Shown: positions 51,875 to 61,678, numbered from the stretch's first letter. The stretch: 64,000 nt of DNA from Flavobacteriales bacterium UBA7468 (GCA_002478565.1 DLPC01000019.1:1-64000); one strand, 5' to 3'. The notes: generated from the letters alone by a model not told the origin. A program made the numbers and translations.

Positions 51875-54865
51875 ATGCGCGCGCACTCTTGTTTTAGTTT
51901 GGGTTATGGTATTTTGAAACCCGAAGAGCTGATCGAATGGGCTCAGCAAAATAACTACACACAACTTTTACTCACCGACATCAATCACACAGGCTCCGCA
52001 CTAGCTTTTGTACGGGCCGCGCAAAAACACGGCGTCAAACCTATTTTAGGTCTAGAATTGCGCAATGGCCTAGAGCTCATTGCTACCATAATCGCACGCA
52101 ATAACCGAGGCTTTCAAGAACTCAATCAGTTTTTAAGCCAACACCTACAAACTCAACAAGCATTTAGCTATCCCTTACCACATTTTTCTGCTTGCTATGT
52201 GTGGTATCCGCTTGGTAAACAACCTGATAAACTTTCCGAAAACGAGTTTGTCGCTATTCAAGCAGGGCAAATCATGCAATGGCAAAGACAACACCCCAAT
52301 CTTTCGGTTCAAAAATGCGTGGCAGATGTCCCCATGACATTTCGTCACAAACGCGACTACAATACCCATCGTTTGCTGAGAGCCATTGCCGACAACACGC
52401 TGCTTTCTAAACTCGAGCCCACCGCACACACCAAGGCCACAGAAACCTTTCAGAGTTTGGCTCAAATTGAAGCTGCATTTGCTGCAGCACCAATACTGCT
52501 TACTCATACCCAACAGCAACTAGACCACTGCCGCTGTCATTTCGAATTTGGAGAAAACGCCACTCCTCAACAACCCAAAACATTTACAGGTAGCACCGAC
52601 GGAGATATCGAACTACTCAAAGAGCTCTGTGCGGAAGGCCTAGGCTATCGCTATGAAGTCATCACCGACGAAATCATCGCCCGCATCGAAATGGAAATTG
52701 ACATCATTGCGCAAAAAAACTATTTATCTTACTTTCTCATCACCTGGGACTTCACTTCCTATGCCAGATCCAAAGGTTATTTTTATGTAGGGCGTGGGAG
52801 TGGCGCCAATAGCATCGTGGCTTACTTATTACGAATCACAGACGTTGACCCCCTAGAGCTCGACCTATATTTCGAGCGCTTCATCAACCTTTACCGCAAA
52901 AACCCACCTGACTTTGATATCGATTTCTCTTGGAAAGACCGCGACGACATCATTCGCTATGTCTTTGAGCGTTATCCCAATGCGGCTTGGCTTTGTACCT
53001 ACAACACGTTTCAGTACCGCGCCTGTATTCATGAACTCAGCAAAGTATTCGGCCTGCCTGCCACAGCCAGTAAAAACCTGAGTAGGGGAAGGGGGAGCTT
53101 GGCAGAGTTCTCAGATATTGGCGCACTTATTTTGCGCTATGCCAAATACATCGCAGGCTTGCCATCTCACTTGAGTCTGCACGCGGGCGGCATCGTGATC
53201 AGCGAACGCCCTATTTCTTGGTTTTCAGCCAGTTTTCTGCCTCCAAAGGGTTGTCCAGCTACACAATTCTCGATGCTAGAGGCCGAAGATGTTGGTTTAT
53301 ATAAATTCGACATCCTGAGTCAAAGAGGTCTTGGCAAAATTGCAGAGGCACTCGATATCATTGAGCAACTTGGCCCAACTGAAAAACCCCAAGACATCCA
53401 CGATATCAAGCACCTCAAGCAAGACCCTAAAATTGCCGAATTCTTACGCAGAGGTTGGGCCTTGGGTTGTTTTTATGTAGAGTCTCCGGCGATGCGCATG
53501 CTGCTCATCAAGCTACAAGTAGACAACTACCTTGCATTGGTTGCAGCAAGCTCCATCATCAGGCCAGGTGTATCACAATCGGGCATGATGCGCGAATACA
53601 TTGTACGCCACCGTGACCCCAACAAACGCCAAGATATTCATCCGCTACTCTTGGCGCTTATGCCCGACACCTATGGCGTCATGGTATACCAAGAAGATGT
53701 CATTAAGGTCGCACATTATTTTGCAGGCCTGAGCCTTGCCGAGGCTGATGTGCTCAGGCGTGGCATGTCAGGTAAATTCAGGTCTAGAAGTGAATTTTTG
53801 CGTGTCCAAGAAAATTTCATGGAAGCTTGTTTAAAAAAAGGCCACGATCCAGATTTTGCAGCCAGTATCTGGAGACAAATCGAAAGCTTCGCGGGCTATG
53901 CTTTTTCCAAAGGACACTCTGCCTCCTACGCCGTGGAAAGCTACCAAAGCCTTTACCTCAAAGCGCATTATCCTTTGGCTTACCTCACGGCTTGCATCAA
54001 TAATTTTGGTGGTTATTACCGCACTGAAATCTATGTCCATGAAGCGCGGCGTTTTGGTGCTCAAATTGAAGCACCTTGCATCAATGAAGGTAGCTATCAG
54101 TGCATACTCAAAGCAACGCGGCTCATACTGGGCTTTAACTTGGTTGCTGGTCTTGAAACAGCGGTCATTGAACGCATGCTGATTCAAAGAATGCAGCGCG
54201 GTATATTTGAAAACTTTGAGGCACTATTGCAGCGTGTGCACATCCCACTTGAGCAACTCAGTATCCTGATCCGAATAGGTGCCTTGCGGTCCTTTGGTTT
54301 GCCCCGTAAAGAACTGCTTTGGAAAGCGCATTTCTACCAACACAAGCACCAGGGCAAACAACAAAACCCCACTTTATTTTCAATTAACAACCGCACACAC
54401 GAGCTACCACCTCTGGACGAACATCCTTTTGAGCTCGCCTTCGAACAATTTGAATTACTAGGTTTTCCACTCTGCGACCCCTTTACTTTGCTTCAAAATC
54501 CAATTGAAGATCACTTTGTTTGCGCCCAAAATTTTCAACATCACGTAGGCTCCAACATCCAAACCTTCGGGTACTTAGTAAGCATCAAGCAAACAAAAAC
54601 CAGTAAGGGTGACATCATGAGTTTTGGAACTTTCTTGGATCCAACCGGAGATTTTATTGATACGGTTCATTTTCCACAAGTCAATGAAAAATACCCTTTC
54701 TATGGCAAAGGTATCTATCGCCTTACCGGAAAAATCACCGAAGAATATGGTTATTTTACACTCGAAGTGAGTTACATGACTAAATTACCCTACATGGAAG
54801 ATGTTCGCATTCAAGAAGATAACCCAAGATCCACAACAAACCAGCAGCGGCAAGAAAGCACCTAA
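51875..54865 (+). CDS. Error-prone DNA polymerase III alpha-like subunit (DnaE2-type)
   Basis: 996 residues, shorter than replicative DnaE. PHP domain at the N-terminus (HSCFSLGYG), with an altered LLTDINHTG instead of the usual LTDHGN, so any PHP exonuclease is probably lost. Catalytic aspartates in PPDFDIDFSWKDRDDI and YKFDILSQRGLGKI are present, as is GRGSGANSIVAYLL. Its position next to dinB and its length fit a non-replicative translesion polymerase. Its stop codon overlaps that of galT (CTAA 54862-54865). Confidence 0.9.
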   Translation: MRAHSCFSLGYGILKPEELIEWAQQNNYTQLLLTDINHTGSALAFVRAAQKHGVKPILGLELRNGLELIATIIARNNRGFQELNQFLSQHLQTQQAFSYPLPHFSACYVWYPLGKQPDKLSENEFVAIQAGQIMQWQRQHPNLSVQKCVADVPMTFRHKRDYNTHRLLRAIADNTLLSKLEPTAHTKATETFQSLAQIEAAFAAAPILLTHTQQQLDHCRCHFEFGENATPQQPKTFTGSTDGDIELLKELCAEGLGYRYEVITDEIIARIEMEIDIIAQKNYLSYFLITWDFTSYARSKGYFYVGRGSGANSIVAYLLRITDVDPLELDLYFERFINLYRKNPPDFDIDFSWKDRDDIIRYVFERYPNAAWLCTYNTFQYRACIHELSKVFGLPATASKNLSRGRGSLAEFSDIGALILRYAKYIAGLPSHLSLHAGGIVISERPISWFSASFLPPKGCPATQFSMLEAEDVGLYKFDILSQRGLGKIAEALDIIEQLGPTEKPQDIHDIKHLKQDPKIAEFLRRGWALGCFYVESPAMRMLLIKLQVDNYLALVAASSIIRPGVSQSGMMREYIVRHRDPNKRQDIHPLLLALMPDTYGVMVYQEDVIKVAHYFAGLSLAEADVLRRGMSGKFRSRSEFLRVQENFMEACLKKGHDPDFAASIWRQIESFAGYAFSKGHSASYAVESYQSLYLKAHYPLAYLTACINNFGGYYRTEIYVHEARRFGAQIEAPCINEGSYQCILKATRLILGFNLVAGLETAVIERMLIQRMQRGIFENFEALLQRVHIPLEQLSILIRIGALRSFGLPRKELLWKAHFYQHKHQGKQQNPTLFSINNRTHELPPLDEHPFELAFEQFELLGFPLCDPFTLLQNPIEDHFVCAQNFQHHVGSNIQTFGYLVSIKQTKTSKGDIMSFGTFLDPTGDFIDTVHFPQVNEKYPFYGKGIYRLTGKITEEYGYFTLEVSYMTKLPYMEDVRIQEDNPRSTTNQQRQEST

Positions 54866-55902
54866 CTCACTAAAGCTCGCAAGATGATGGCACTTTGTTC
54901 AGGAGTCATGTCGCGCTGCGCCTCCGCTAACATTTCATAACCTACCTGAAATTTCTTCACAGAAGCAGAACGCAATAAAGGAGGGTAAAAATGCATATGG
55001 AGCGTCCATTCAGGGTGTGCTACACCATCACAAGGTGCCTGATGAAATCCTGCCGAATAAGGAAAACTCACTTTAAAAACGGCATCGTAAGCTTTGGTGA
55101 TTTTAGAAAGCGCCATCGCTAAATCGGCTGATAGCTCCGGGTTAAGCCCCCTTAAATCTCGGAGGGCAGATTTCGGCAAGATCATTGTTTCAAAAGGCCA
55201 GGTTGCCCAAAAAGGAACCAGCACAACAAAATGCGTATTTTGATAAATGATCCGTTGATTGGCTTCAAGTTCCGCTTGTAAATAGGCAGACAATAAAGGC
55301 TCATGGTGCATATTGTAATAATGCTGGAGCTGCTGCTGTGTTCTTGCTACCAAAGAAGGCAAGCCTTCCTGTGCCCAAATTTGTCCGTGAGGATGCGGAT
55401 TACTGCAACCCATGATCGCTCCCTTGTTTTCAAAAATCTGTATGTAATCAATATATGGTAACGCTGCCAATTCTTCAAATTGTGCTTTCCATGTTTCAAT
55501 CACACGCTTCAAGGCATCGTGCGAAAGTCCAGACATCGTAAGGTCATGTCGGGGATCATAACAGATGACCCGATTGATCCCTCTAGCACCCGCTGTCTTG
55601 AAAAAAGAAGCAAATGAAGGGTCAACCAAGGAAGATGAAGAAGAAGAAGAAGAAGCTAGGGCAGGGAAATCATTATCAAAGACATAACAACCCTCGTAGC
55701 TCGGATTCTGCGTACCTCCTGACCTTTGATTTCCAGGGCATAGGTAACAATTGGGGTCATGTGACGGGCTTTGCGCTTGAGTGACCTCTTCATTTTGGCC
55801 TTGCCAAGGACGAAGATTGCGTTGCGGTGAAACCAACACCCATTCATCAAGTAATGGATTGTAACGGCGATGTGGTTGTTTATCTAATTGAAAATCAGTC
55901 AT
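54862..55902 (-). CDS. galT: Galactose-1-phosphate uridylyltransferase
   Basis: 346 residues from the ATG at 55900-55902; the long frame to 56058 overlaps galK and was not used. Zinc/cysteine segment near NCYLCPGNQRSGG (52-62), active-site NPHPHGQIWAQ with the nucleophile His172 (HPH 170-172). A run of eight serines (84-91) replaces a loop and comes from a (GAA)n tract. It exchanges UMP between UDP-glucose and galactose-1-phosphate. Overlaps galK by eight bases. Last gene of the galactan operon. Confidence 0.94.
   Translation of the reverse strand: MTDFQLDKQPHRRYNPLLDEWVLVSPQRNLRPWQGQNEEVTQAQSPSHDPNCYLCPGNQRSGGTQNPSYEGCYVFDNDFPALASSSSSSSSLVDPSFASFFKTAGARGINRVICYDPRHDLTMSGLSHDALKRVIETWKAQFEELAALPYIDYIQIFENKGAIMGCSNPHPHGQIWAQEGLPSLVARTQQQLQHYYNMHHEPLLSAYLQAELEANQRIIYQNTHFVVLVPFWATWPFETMILPKSALRDLRGLNPELSADLAMALSKITKAYDAVFKVSFPYSAGFHQAPCDGVAHPEWTLHMHFYPPLLRSASVKKFQVGYEMLAEAQRDMTPEQSAIILRALVS
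55637..55654. repeat. (GAA)6 microsatellite inside galT
   Basis: Six perfect GAA units (plus strand), with one more GAA-like unit after GAT before them, encode most of a poly-Ser run of eight (residues 84-91) in galT. Length changes of one unit would stay in frame, so they would alter loop length rather than knock out the gene. Confidence 0.9.
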
Positions 55903-57079
55903 ATTGAACAAGATGTACACCCTCAGAAATTTGAACCGGATAGCAGGTGGCCTGCACTCCATATTGCTGCGTGTATTGCGTAAATAATTGAGTAAGATCA
56001 GTTGAAAAGTCGAAAGCTTCATACGCCAAAACCAGTAGACAACCTCCAAAGCCACCACCCATCATGCGCGCACCAAGCACATCAGGATTTTTTAAAATCT
56101 CATTTTGTAAAAAATCTAGTTCAATACAACTCACCTCATAAAGATCACGCAAACCCTGATGGGTTTCATTGAGGTATTTTCCTAATTGTTGATATTGCAT
56201 TTTTAAGGAGTGTGTAGCAATAATTCCATTGATCTCTTCGCCAACTTGTCTGGCAATACTATTCGAAACGGCCTGAACCTTTTGTACGCGTGCCATCTCA
56301 TCGCGTACATAGTGTAAGCGCTTTTTGGTAGTCACATCCAAATGAGTACATAAAATCGCGACTTGTGCTGAGTTTATATCGCGCCAACTTTTCAATTCAG
56401 GAAATAAAAAAAGTGCTTTTTGAAAGGCCTCTTCTAGTTGGGCTCGCCGCTCATTGTAGGCCGATTCTGCTAAATTGTGCTTTACTTTAGAATCAATTAG
56501 AAATAGTTGCACCCCATCCAAAGGCAAGGAGAAAGCATTGATTTCTTGTGTCAGGCAATCAAAAGCAAGCAGCTGATCTTTTTGCCCAAACAATGAAGCT
56601 ACTTGATCCATCAAACCACATTGAACACCTGCAAATTGGTGCTCTGTCTGCTGGGCAATTTTAGCCAATTCAAAGCGCGTTTTTCCCAAATGATAAAACG
56701 CATTTAAACCAAAAGCCAGGCCACAACAAAGCGCTGCAGATGAGGATAAGCCAGCTCCGATTGGGATGTTGCTTTCAAATTTAATATTTAAGCCCGTAAA
56801 AGAATCAGGCCATTCGTCCTTGAAGTCGAGTAATAAAAAAACACCTTTCGCATAAGACTTCCAACTTGAAACATTTAAGGTTGGGAGTTCAGCAATTTCA
56901 AATTCCCATTTTTCAGCTAAATCAAGGGCTTCTATGCTAATTTTCCCACTTGTTGTGGCTACAAATTGAAATTCAATAAAGCGATCTATAGCTGCAGGTA
57001 AAACAACACCATGATTGTAATCGAGGTGTTCTCCGAGTAAATTGATTCGGCCTGGAGCTCTTATGATTAATTCTTTCAT
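55895..57079 (-). CDS. galK: Galactokinase
   Basis: 394 residues. Signature RINLLGEHLDYNHGVVLP (11-28), phosphate loop GAGLSSSAALCCG, the base region CGLMDQVASLFG with the catalytic Asp, and C-terminal MMGGGFGGCLLVL. Phosphorylates galactose with ATP. Two bases separate it from the GH2 gene's end, and it overlaps galT by eight bases. Confidence 0.95.
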   Translation of the reverse strand: MKELIIRAPGRINLLGEHLDYNHGVVLPAAIDRFIEFQFVATTSGKISIEALDLAEKWEFEIAELPTLNVSSWKSYAKGVFLLLDFKDEWPDSFTGLNIKFESNIPIGAGLSSSAALCCGLAFGLNAFYHLGKTRFELAKIAQQTEHQFAGVQCGLMDQVASLFGQKDQLLAFDCLTQEINAFSLPLDGVQLFLIDSKVKHNLAESAYNERRAQLEEAFQKALFLFPELKSWRDINSAQVAILCTHLDVTTKKRLHYVRDEMARVQKVQAVSNSIARQVGEEINGIIATHSLKMQYQQLGKYLNETHQGLRDLYEVSCIELDFLQNEILKNPDVLGARMMGGGFGGCLLVLAYEAFDFSTDLTQLFTQYTQQYGVQATCYPVQISEGVHLVQYD

Positions 57080-57080
57080 G

Positions 57081-59348
57081 CTAAGGTTTCCATATCAATT
57101 GATCACTTAAACCGAGTATTGGCAAGTTGACCTTGATGACAATTTCTGTCTGAGGCGCTTCAGTTCTCAGTAGGGCTGATGCAATACCAGCTTCCAGAGG
57201 TTGAATAGCGGGGCTCATCAGGCCAGCATCTTGCGCAACAACACTAAAGATCACTTTGTAATCGTTGGTTGGGATTAATTGTGCGTTGGCATCAAAGAGT
57301 TTTGCGCGCACAAAAATGAGGTCCGCTTTGGTGCTATCGAGCCCAAAGTTGAGTGTATCTAATTCCAAGGTGATTTTATCTGGATTTCCAGTTGTTCGAA
57401 CAACACAAGTAGTAATCGGCTTTTGCTTGACATCGTATGCAATTGCTTTTAAAGTTCCGGCTTGAAATTTTTTCAACTCAAAAAGATAGGGCGGATGCGC
57501 GAGCTGATTTGAGTTTTCATTTTTAGTCGCGGTTTTCTTACCTATGAGGCTATCATTGAGGTACAGTGCCACTTGAGGACAATTCGAATAAATGGTCAGG
57601 TTTAATGGTGAAGCTGCATTCCATCGCGAAGCAATATGCAGTTCTTTGTGTTTTTCATCTAATGATTGCTGACTTCGGTAGAAATCCACGGCATATTTAG
57701 GCAAACGCTGAATATCATAAACGCCTGATGCTTCTATATCAGGACTATAACCCCGATTGTAATCAAAACACAACCAATTGGCTTCTCCTACCGTGTTAGG
57801 GCCTTTTCGGTTTGAATTACTGGCTTGCTGAAAATTAAACGCCTGTTGTAAAAGCGCTTGTTCGGATGCTCCTCTAAGGTGCCTTGAATTGCGTTCTGAG
57901 GTTTTTAAATCTGCAAATTGGGTTTGATTCAATCCTGCATTTTGGGCATAATATTCCCAATCGCCGTATTCGGCAATGAATATAGGTCTAGTATTGTTTT
58001 TATATTGATTCCAATAGTTCGGGGCTGTTGCGTGCTGCCTCGCAGGAATAAATAAATCGTAGCTTGGATGATCCATCCAACCGCATGTAAAACCTTGGCC
58101 GTTGAGTAATCCTTTAGTGATGACATTCATTTCCACTATGAAGGCTTCAGGCATTTGGGTTTCATTGATCGAATTTTCCCAAAAGATCACACTTGGATGG
58201 TTGCGGTCTCGGAGAATCATTTCACGGAGGTCTTCTTTGCAGCGCTGTTCGAAAGGAGCAGGTCCAAAGTGCTGCCAACCCGCTATAGCATCCATTACTA
58301 CAATTCCTAATGCATCACAAGCATCGTAAAAGGCCTGTGCTTGCGGATAATGAGAAAGACGTACAAAATTAAAACCTGCTTGCTTGATCAAATAGGCATC
58401 GCGCCATTGCGCATTGTCAGGCACTGCGTAACCTACATAAGGATATTCCTGATGCCGATTGGTTCCACTCAGAAAAAGCTTTTTTCCGTTCAGATAAAAA
58501 CCATCTGGCTTTAATTCCGTTTTTCTAATACCTACTTTGAACGCTTGACTAGCGATGGTATCGCCCGCGTTAACTACTAATATCTTCAGATCAGTTAGAT
58601 TTGGGTTCGATGGCGACCAAAGTGCTGGATTTTTAATTTGAAGCGTCCCAGAATAGCTGATTACATTCGTAGAGTCAATGAATGCATCATTGATTACGGT
58701 AATAGGAGTGTTCCCGAGTTTTGCAAGCACAACAACAGGATGTATCACCCAATCGGGTTGGTATTTTAAATCAAAAGTGAGGCGAACCTTGGCTGTTGTC
58801 GCAGTATTCACTGTGCTCACATTTTCTGTATAAAAATAAGGGTCTTGAATCCGCACACCGCTCACTTCTTCGAGCCAAACGTTGCGATAAATCCCGGCAT
58901 GGTAATAAAAATCTAGCTCTTTTAGGGGTTTGCCAGGCGGTATACTGATATCTTCTCGGTTGTCAAGGAAAACTTCTAACAAATTGGCAGAGTCTTTCAA
59001 TGCTGCGGTTAAATCAAACTCGAAAGGAAGATAACCACCAACGTGTGTCCCGAGTTCACGGCCATTGAGTAGCACTTTTGCAGTATGCATGGCGCCTTCA
59101 AAATGAATCAGGAGTCTTCTTCCAGGGTTGAGTTTGTAATGAAAACGCTTGCGATACACCACTTGCCCTGTAAATTGCGTTTGCATGACCAGCGGCTCTA
59201 ATCTCGGTGAATGCGGCAAACTAACTACTGACACGGGCTCTGTAGGACGCAGCTGAAACTCCCAATTTTCATTGAATAAACGCCTATTGATTTGCCCTGA
59301 AGCATTTAAAATGTATAGGAATGATAAGAATGTCAGAAATAATTTCAT
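57081..59348 (-). CDS. GH2-family beta-galactosidase
   Basis: 755 residues with a signal peptide (MKLFLTFLSFLYILNASGQ). Sugar-binding domain N-terminal (ENWEFQLRP), then the Ig-like region and TIM barrel. Catalytic acid/base E396 in WENSINETQMP, nucleophile E460 in IFIAEYGDWEYY. A C-terminal Ig-like region follows (GEANWLCFDYNRGYSPDIEA precedes it). It removes beta-linked galactose. With the GH53 enzyme it should finish galactan breakdown in the periplasm or at the outer membrane. Confidence 0.9.
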   Translation of the reverse strand: MKLFLTFLSFLYILNASGQINRRLFNENWEFQLRPTEPVSVVSLPHSPRLEPLVMQTQFTGQVVYRKRFHYKLNPGRRLLIHFEGAMHTAKVLLNGRELGTHVGGYLPFEFDLTAALKDSANLLEVFLDNREDISIPPGKPLKELDFYYHAGIYRNVWLEEVSGVRIQDPYFYTENVSTVNTATTAKVRLTFDLKYQPDWVIHPVVVLAKLGNTPITVINDAFIDSTNVISYSGTLQIKNPALWSPSNPNLTDLKILVVNAGDTIASQAFKVGIRKTELKPDGFYLNGKKLFLSGTNRHQEYPYVGYAVPDNAQWRDAYLIKQAGFNFVRLSHYPQAQAFYDACDALGIVVMDAIAGWQHFGPAPFEQRCKEDLREMILRDRNHPSVIFWENSINETQMPEAFIVEMNVITKGLLNGQGFTCGWMDHPSYDLFIPARQHATAPNYWNQYKNNTRPIFIAEYGDWEYYAQNAGLNQTQFADLKTSERNSRHLRGASEQALLQQAFNFQQASNSNRKGPNTVGEANWLCFDYNRGYSPDIEASGVYDIQRLPKYAVDFYRSQQSLDEKHKELHIASRWNAASPLNLTIYSNCPQVALYLNDSLIGKKTATKNENSNQLAHPPYLFELKKFQAGTLKAIAYDVKQKPITTCVVRTTGNPDKITLELDTLNFGLDSTKADLIFVRAKLFDANAQLIPTNDYKVIFSVVAQDAGLMSPAIQPLEAGIASALLRTEAPQTEIVIKVNLPILGLSDQLIWKP

Positions 59349-59369
59349 AAGTAATTCAATGCGATTAAC

Positions 59370-60410
59370 TTAGTACATAAATGCATCGAGGGCAGGCGAG
59401 GGACGGCCGTTGTCTTGCCAGCAATTGAGTTGATAACCACTCCAAGGCTTGGCGCCTTGTGGCTCCCAATAAAACACCCCCAAACCTTTGTTTTGCGGAA
59501 CATCTTTGACAGCGGCAATAGTAGCAATCAGTAAATCTTTGGAGTTTTCAACTTGCCAGTAGTCGCCACCAACTTCTACAACCATAACCGGTTTATTGTA
59601 GCGCACTACCATGTCATTGAGGTTGTTTTGTAAATCAGTAATGGTAAGGGTGTAATCTGAGCCTAACCAATAGGGATAGTACGATGCGCCAATGATATCG
59701 AATTGCGCGCCATTTTGTTGCATGAGGTCGTAAAACCACCTGAAGCGTCCGTTGTCATTGCCTTGATCGATATGCACGATTGTTTGGATGCTTGTGTCGA
59801 TGTCTTTAACCGCTTGGTGACCTTTATTGATGAGCTGTGCAAGTTGTTGAGGGTTGTTGGTGTGTCCGTCAGGCCAAAGCATGCCACTCGGGATTTCATT
59901 GCCAATTTGAACCCATTGAGGTGTAACCCCCGCTTGTTTTAATAGTTGAAGTGTTTGGTAAGTGTGGGCGTAAACAGAATCTTTGAGCGCTGCAAATGGA
60001 ACAGCTGCCCATGTGCTTGGTTTTGCCTGATGGCCAGGATCAGCCCAGGTATCGGAATAATGAAAATCAAGCATGACAGCAAGACCTTTTGCTTTGGCCC
60101 TTGCAGCCATCACAGCGGTTTCTTGAGGGCTACAATGCCCATTGATTTTATCTGAACCAGGGTGTACAAAAACTCGCAAACGAATGGCATTGATGCCGCG
60201 GGCCATGAGTAAATCTAGGCAATCAGCAGCATTTCCGTTTTCGTCATAAAAGACATAGCCAGTGGCTTCCATTTGGGCCAGCCAACTGATATCTGCTCCT
60301 TTAAAAAAAGTGCTTTGGATAGGTGGAACCGGAGGTTTAGGTTTCACTTTATCTTTACATGCAAAGAGCGTAAATGAAAAGAAGAGCAGTAGGAATGAAG
60401 TAATTTTCAT
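59370..60410 (-). CDS. GH53 arabinogalactan endo-beta-1,4-galactanase, lipoprotein
   Basis: 346 residues with a lipoprotein signal (ITSFLLLFFSFTLFACKDKV, Cys as lipid site). GH53 features: FKGADISWLAQMEATGYVFY, GINAIRLRVFVHPGS, acid/base E172 in QIGNEIPSGMLWP and nucleophile E279 in VMVVEVGGDYWQ. Cuts beta-1,4-galactan, as in pectin side chains, into short oligosaccharides. Overlaps galM by four bases (60407-60410). The enzyme faces the periplasm or the outside; no SusCD pair is next to it. Confidence 0.92.
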   Translation of the reverse strand: MKITSFLLLFFSFTLFACKDKVKPKPPVPPIQSTFFKGADISWLAQMEATGYVFYDENGNAADCLDLLMARGINAIRLRVFVHPGSDKINGHCSPQETAVMAARAKAKGLAVMLDFHYSDTWADPGHQAKPSTWAAVPFAALKDSVYAHTYQTLQLLKQAGVTPQWVQIGNEIPSGMLWPDGHTNNPQQLAQLINKGHQAVKDIDTSIQTIVHIDQGNDNGRFRWFYDLMQQNGAQFDIIGASYYPYWLGSDYTLTITDLQNNLNDMVVRYNKPVMVVEVGGDYWQVENSKDLLIATIAAVKDVPQNKGLGVFYWEPQGAKPWSGYQLNCWQDNGRPSPALDAFMY

Positions 60411-61462
60411 TTGCTTTGTTGAAATTGAATGAGCAGACTATTGGTCTTTCTCTGACCTTTTGAAAGATAAATATCGCTAAAATTTGGTTGATTCGGTGCG
60501 TCTGGTTCAGCTTGTTGCTCCAAGCAAATCCCTGAATACTTGTGATATTTTACCCCTTCTTTACCTTCAAAAGCAACCGCTCCCCCTACATATACTTGCA
60601 TGACGGGCTGATTGGTGTCAAAGTTAAGTTCAAAGCCATCTGAAGCAACGAGTTTTGCTTGCACCTCTTTGGTATTCAACATAAAAGCATGATCAAGCCC
60701 TTCAAAAATAGTATGCAGTGGAAATCTAGTAATTGGTGTATTGGAGGTTAAGAAAGAGGAATAATTTGAAGAGGAAGAATCAATGACTAGAGGAAGAAGA
60801 TGCCCCGTGGGCAATTTCTCTTGATTGAGTTCAAAAAAGGAATTGGCTGCAATCCAAGCCGCTGTATTTAAAACACTACCTTGATGCCCATTCGGATTGA
60901 AATAGGAATGTTGAGTCGGGTTGGCAATTGTATCTTCAAGTGCAATGCTTTCGATATGTAGCTCTAATGTAAATTCTTTGAGGCTATAGGTTACTTCACA
61001 CCTCAAATTTCCTGGTAAATTTATGTTGCTCGCTTTCGTTTCAAGCGCGAGCGTCACACTTGGAAAGGGTTGTTCTTGAAATGAAATAAGTTCCCAATTA
61101 CTATTGGAAAAGCACTTCTTTCCGCTGTGCAACAAATGCTTGCCTTCATTAGGTTCAAATTCGAAAACACCTGCCTTCCAAGGAATTTTTGCATTGGAGA
61201 GGCGCCCAGCTACAGGGCCAACAATGGCACCAAAATAGGCATTTCCACTTTGTTCAAAAGCTTTGCGGTAAGACTCAAAATCTTCATAACCCAATACAAC
61301 ATCTCTACTTGTAAAGCCTGGACAGTCAATTTGAAAACTGAGCAAAGTTGCACCGTAAGTGCTGAGTTTGACCTGTGCACCATCATTTGAAAGTTTGAGC
61401 AATTTTATTTCTTGCCCATCCAAATACCCATCAAGATTTTCAATCTGAAGCGAAGTACTCAT
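60407..61462 (-). CDS. galM: Aldose 1-epimerase (galactose mutarotase)
   Basis: 351 residues. Family segments: KLSTYGATLLSFQIDCPGF, NAYFGAIVGPVAGRLSNA, the catalytic His region PTQHSYFNPNGHQGSVL, and the late catalytic Glu (YSGICLEQQAEPDAPNQPNF). It has no signal peptide and is cytoplasmic. Converts beta- to alpha-galactose for galK. A short Ser-rich stretch (VIDSSSSNYSSF) sits in a loop, echoing the Ser run in galT. First large gene of the operon. Confidence 0.93.
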   Translation of the reverse strand: MSTSLQIENLDGYLDGQEIKLLKLSNDGAQVKLSTYGATLLSFQIDCPGFTSRDVVLGYEDFESYRKAFEQSGNAYFGAIVGPVAGRLSNAKIPWKAGVFEFEPNEGKHLLHSGKKCFSNSNWELISFQEQPFPSVTLALETKASNINLPGNLRCEVTYSLKEFTLELHIESIALEDTIANPTQHSYFNPNGHQGSVLNTAAWIAANSFFELNQEKLPTGHLLPLVIDSSSSNYSSFLTSNTPITRFPLHTIFEGLDHAFMLNTKEVQAKLVASDGFELNFDTNQPVMQVYVGGAVAFEGKEGVKYHKYSGICLEQQAEPDAPNQPNFSDIYLSKGQRKTNSLLIQFQQSK

Positions 61463-61678
61463 TTATTGATGGATCCAATTTTTAAACAAACCATGCCACT
61501 TTGGCAAAAAAACACCCATTAATGGCACAAGGATAAGCGTCAGGGTAAGCGTTTTGAGCAATTGATGCCATTCTTTCATCAGTGGAAAAAGCAAGAAGAA
61601 AAGAATATTAATTAGTGGATAAATGAACAACCATGTGAGCAACATGAGTTTCCATTTTTTGGGTTGGGTATTAGTCAT
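61463..61678 (-). CDS. Small two-helix membrane protein at head of the gal operon
   Basis: 71 residues from the ATG at 61676-61678 (an upstream ATG five codons earlier is also possible). Two membrane helices: WLFIYPLINILFFLLFPLM and TLTLTLILVPLMGVFLP. It directly precedes galM with no gap. No function is known; it may be unrelated to galactose. Confidence 0.65.
   Translation of the reverse strand: MTNTQPKKWKLMLLTWLFIYPLINILFFLLFPLMKEWHQLLKTLTLTLILVPLMGVFLPKWHGLFKNWIHQ

Noticed and set aside
52175..52519. 114-codon open frame opposite dnaE2
   Set aside because: Shadow of the conserved polymerase gene; no signal, motif or start context.
55903..56058. 52-residue N-terminal extension of galT
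   Set aside because: It lies entirely within galK in another frame, and the known GalT start pattern begins at 55902.
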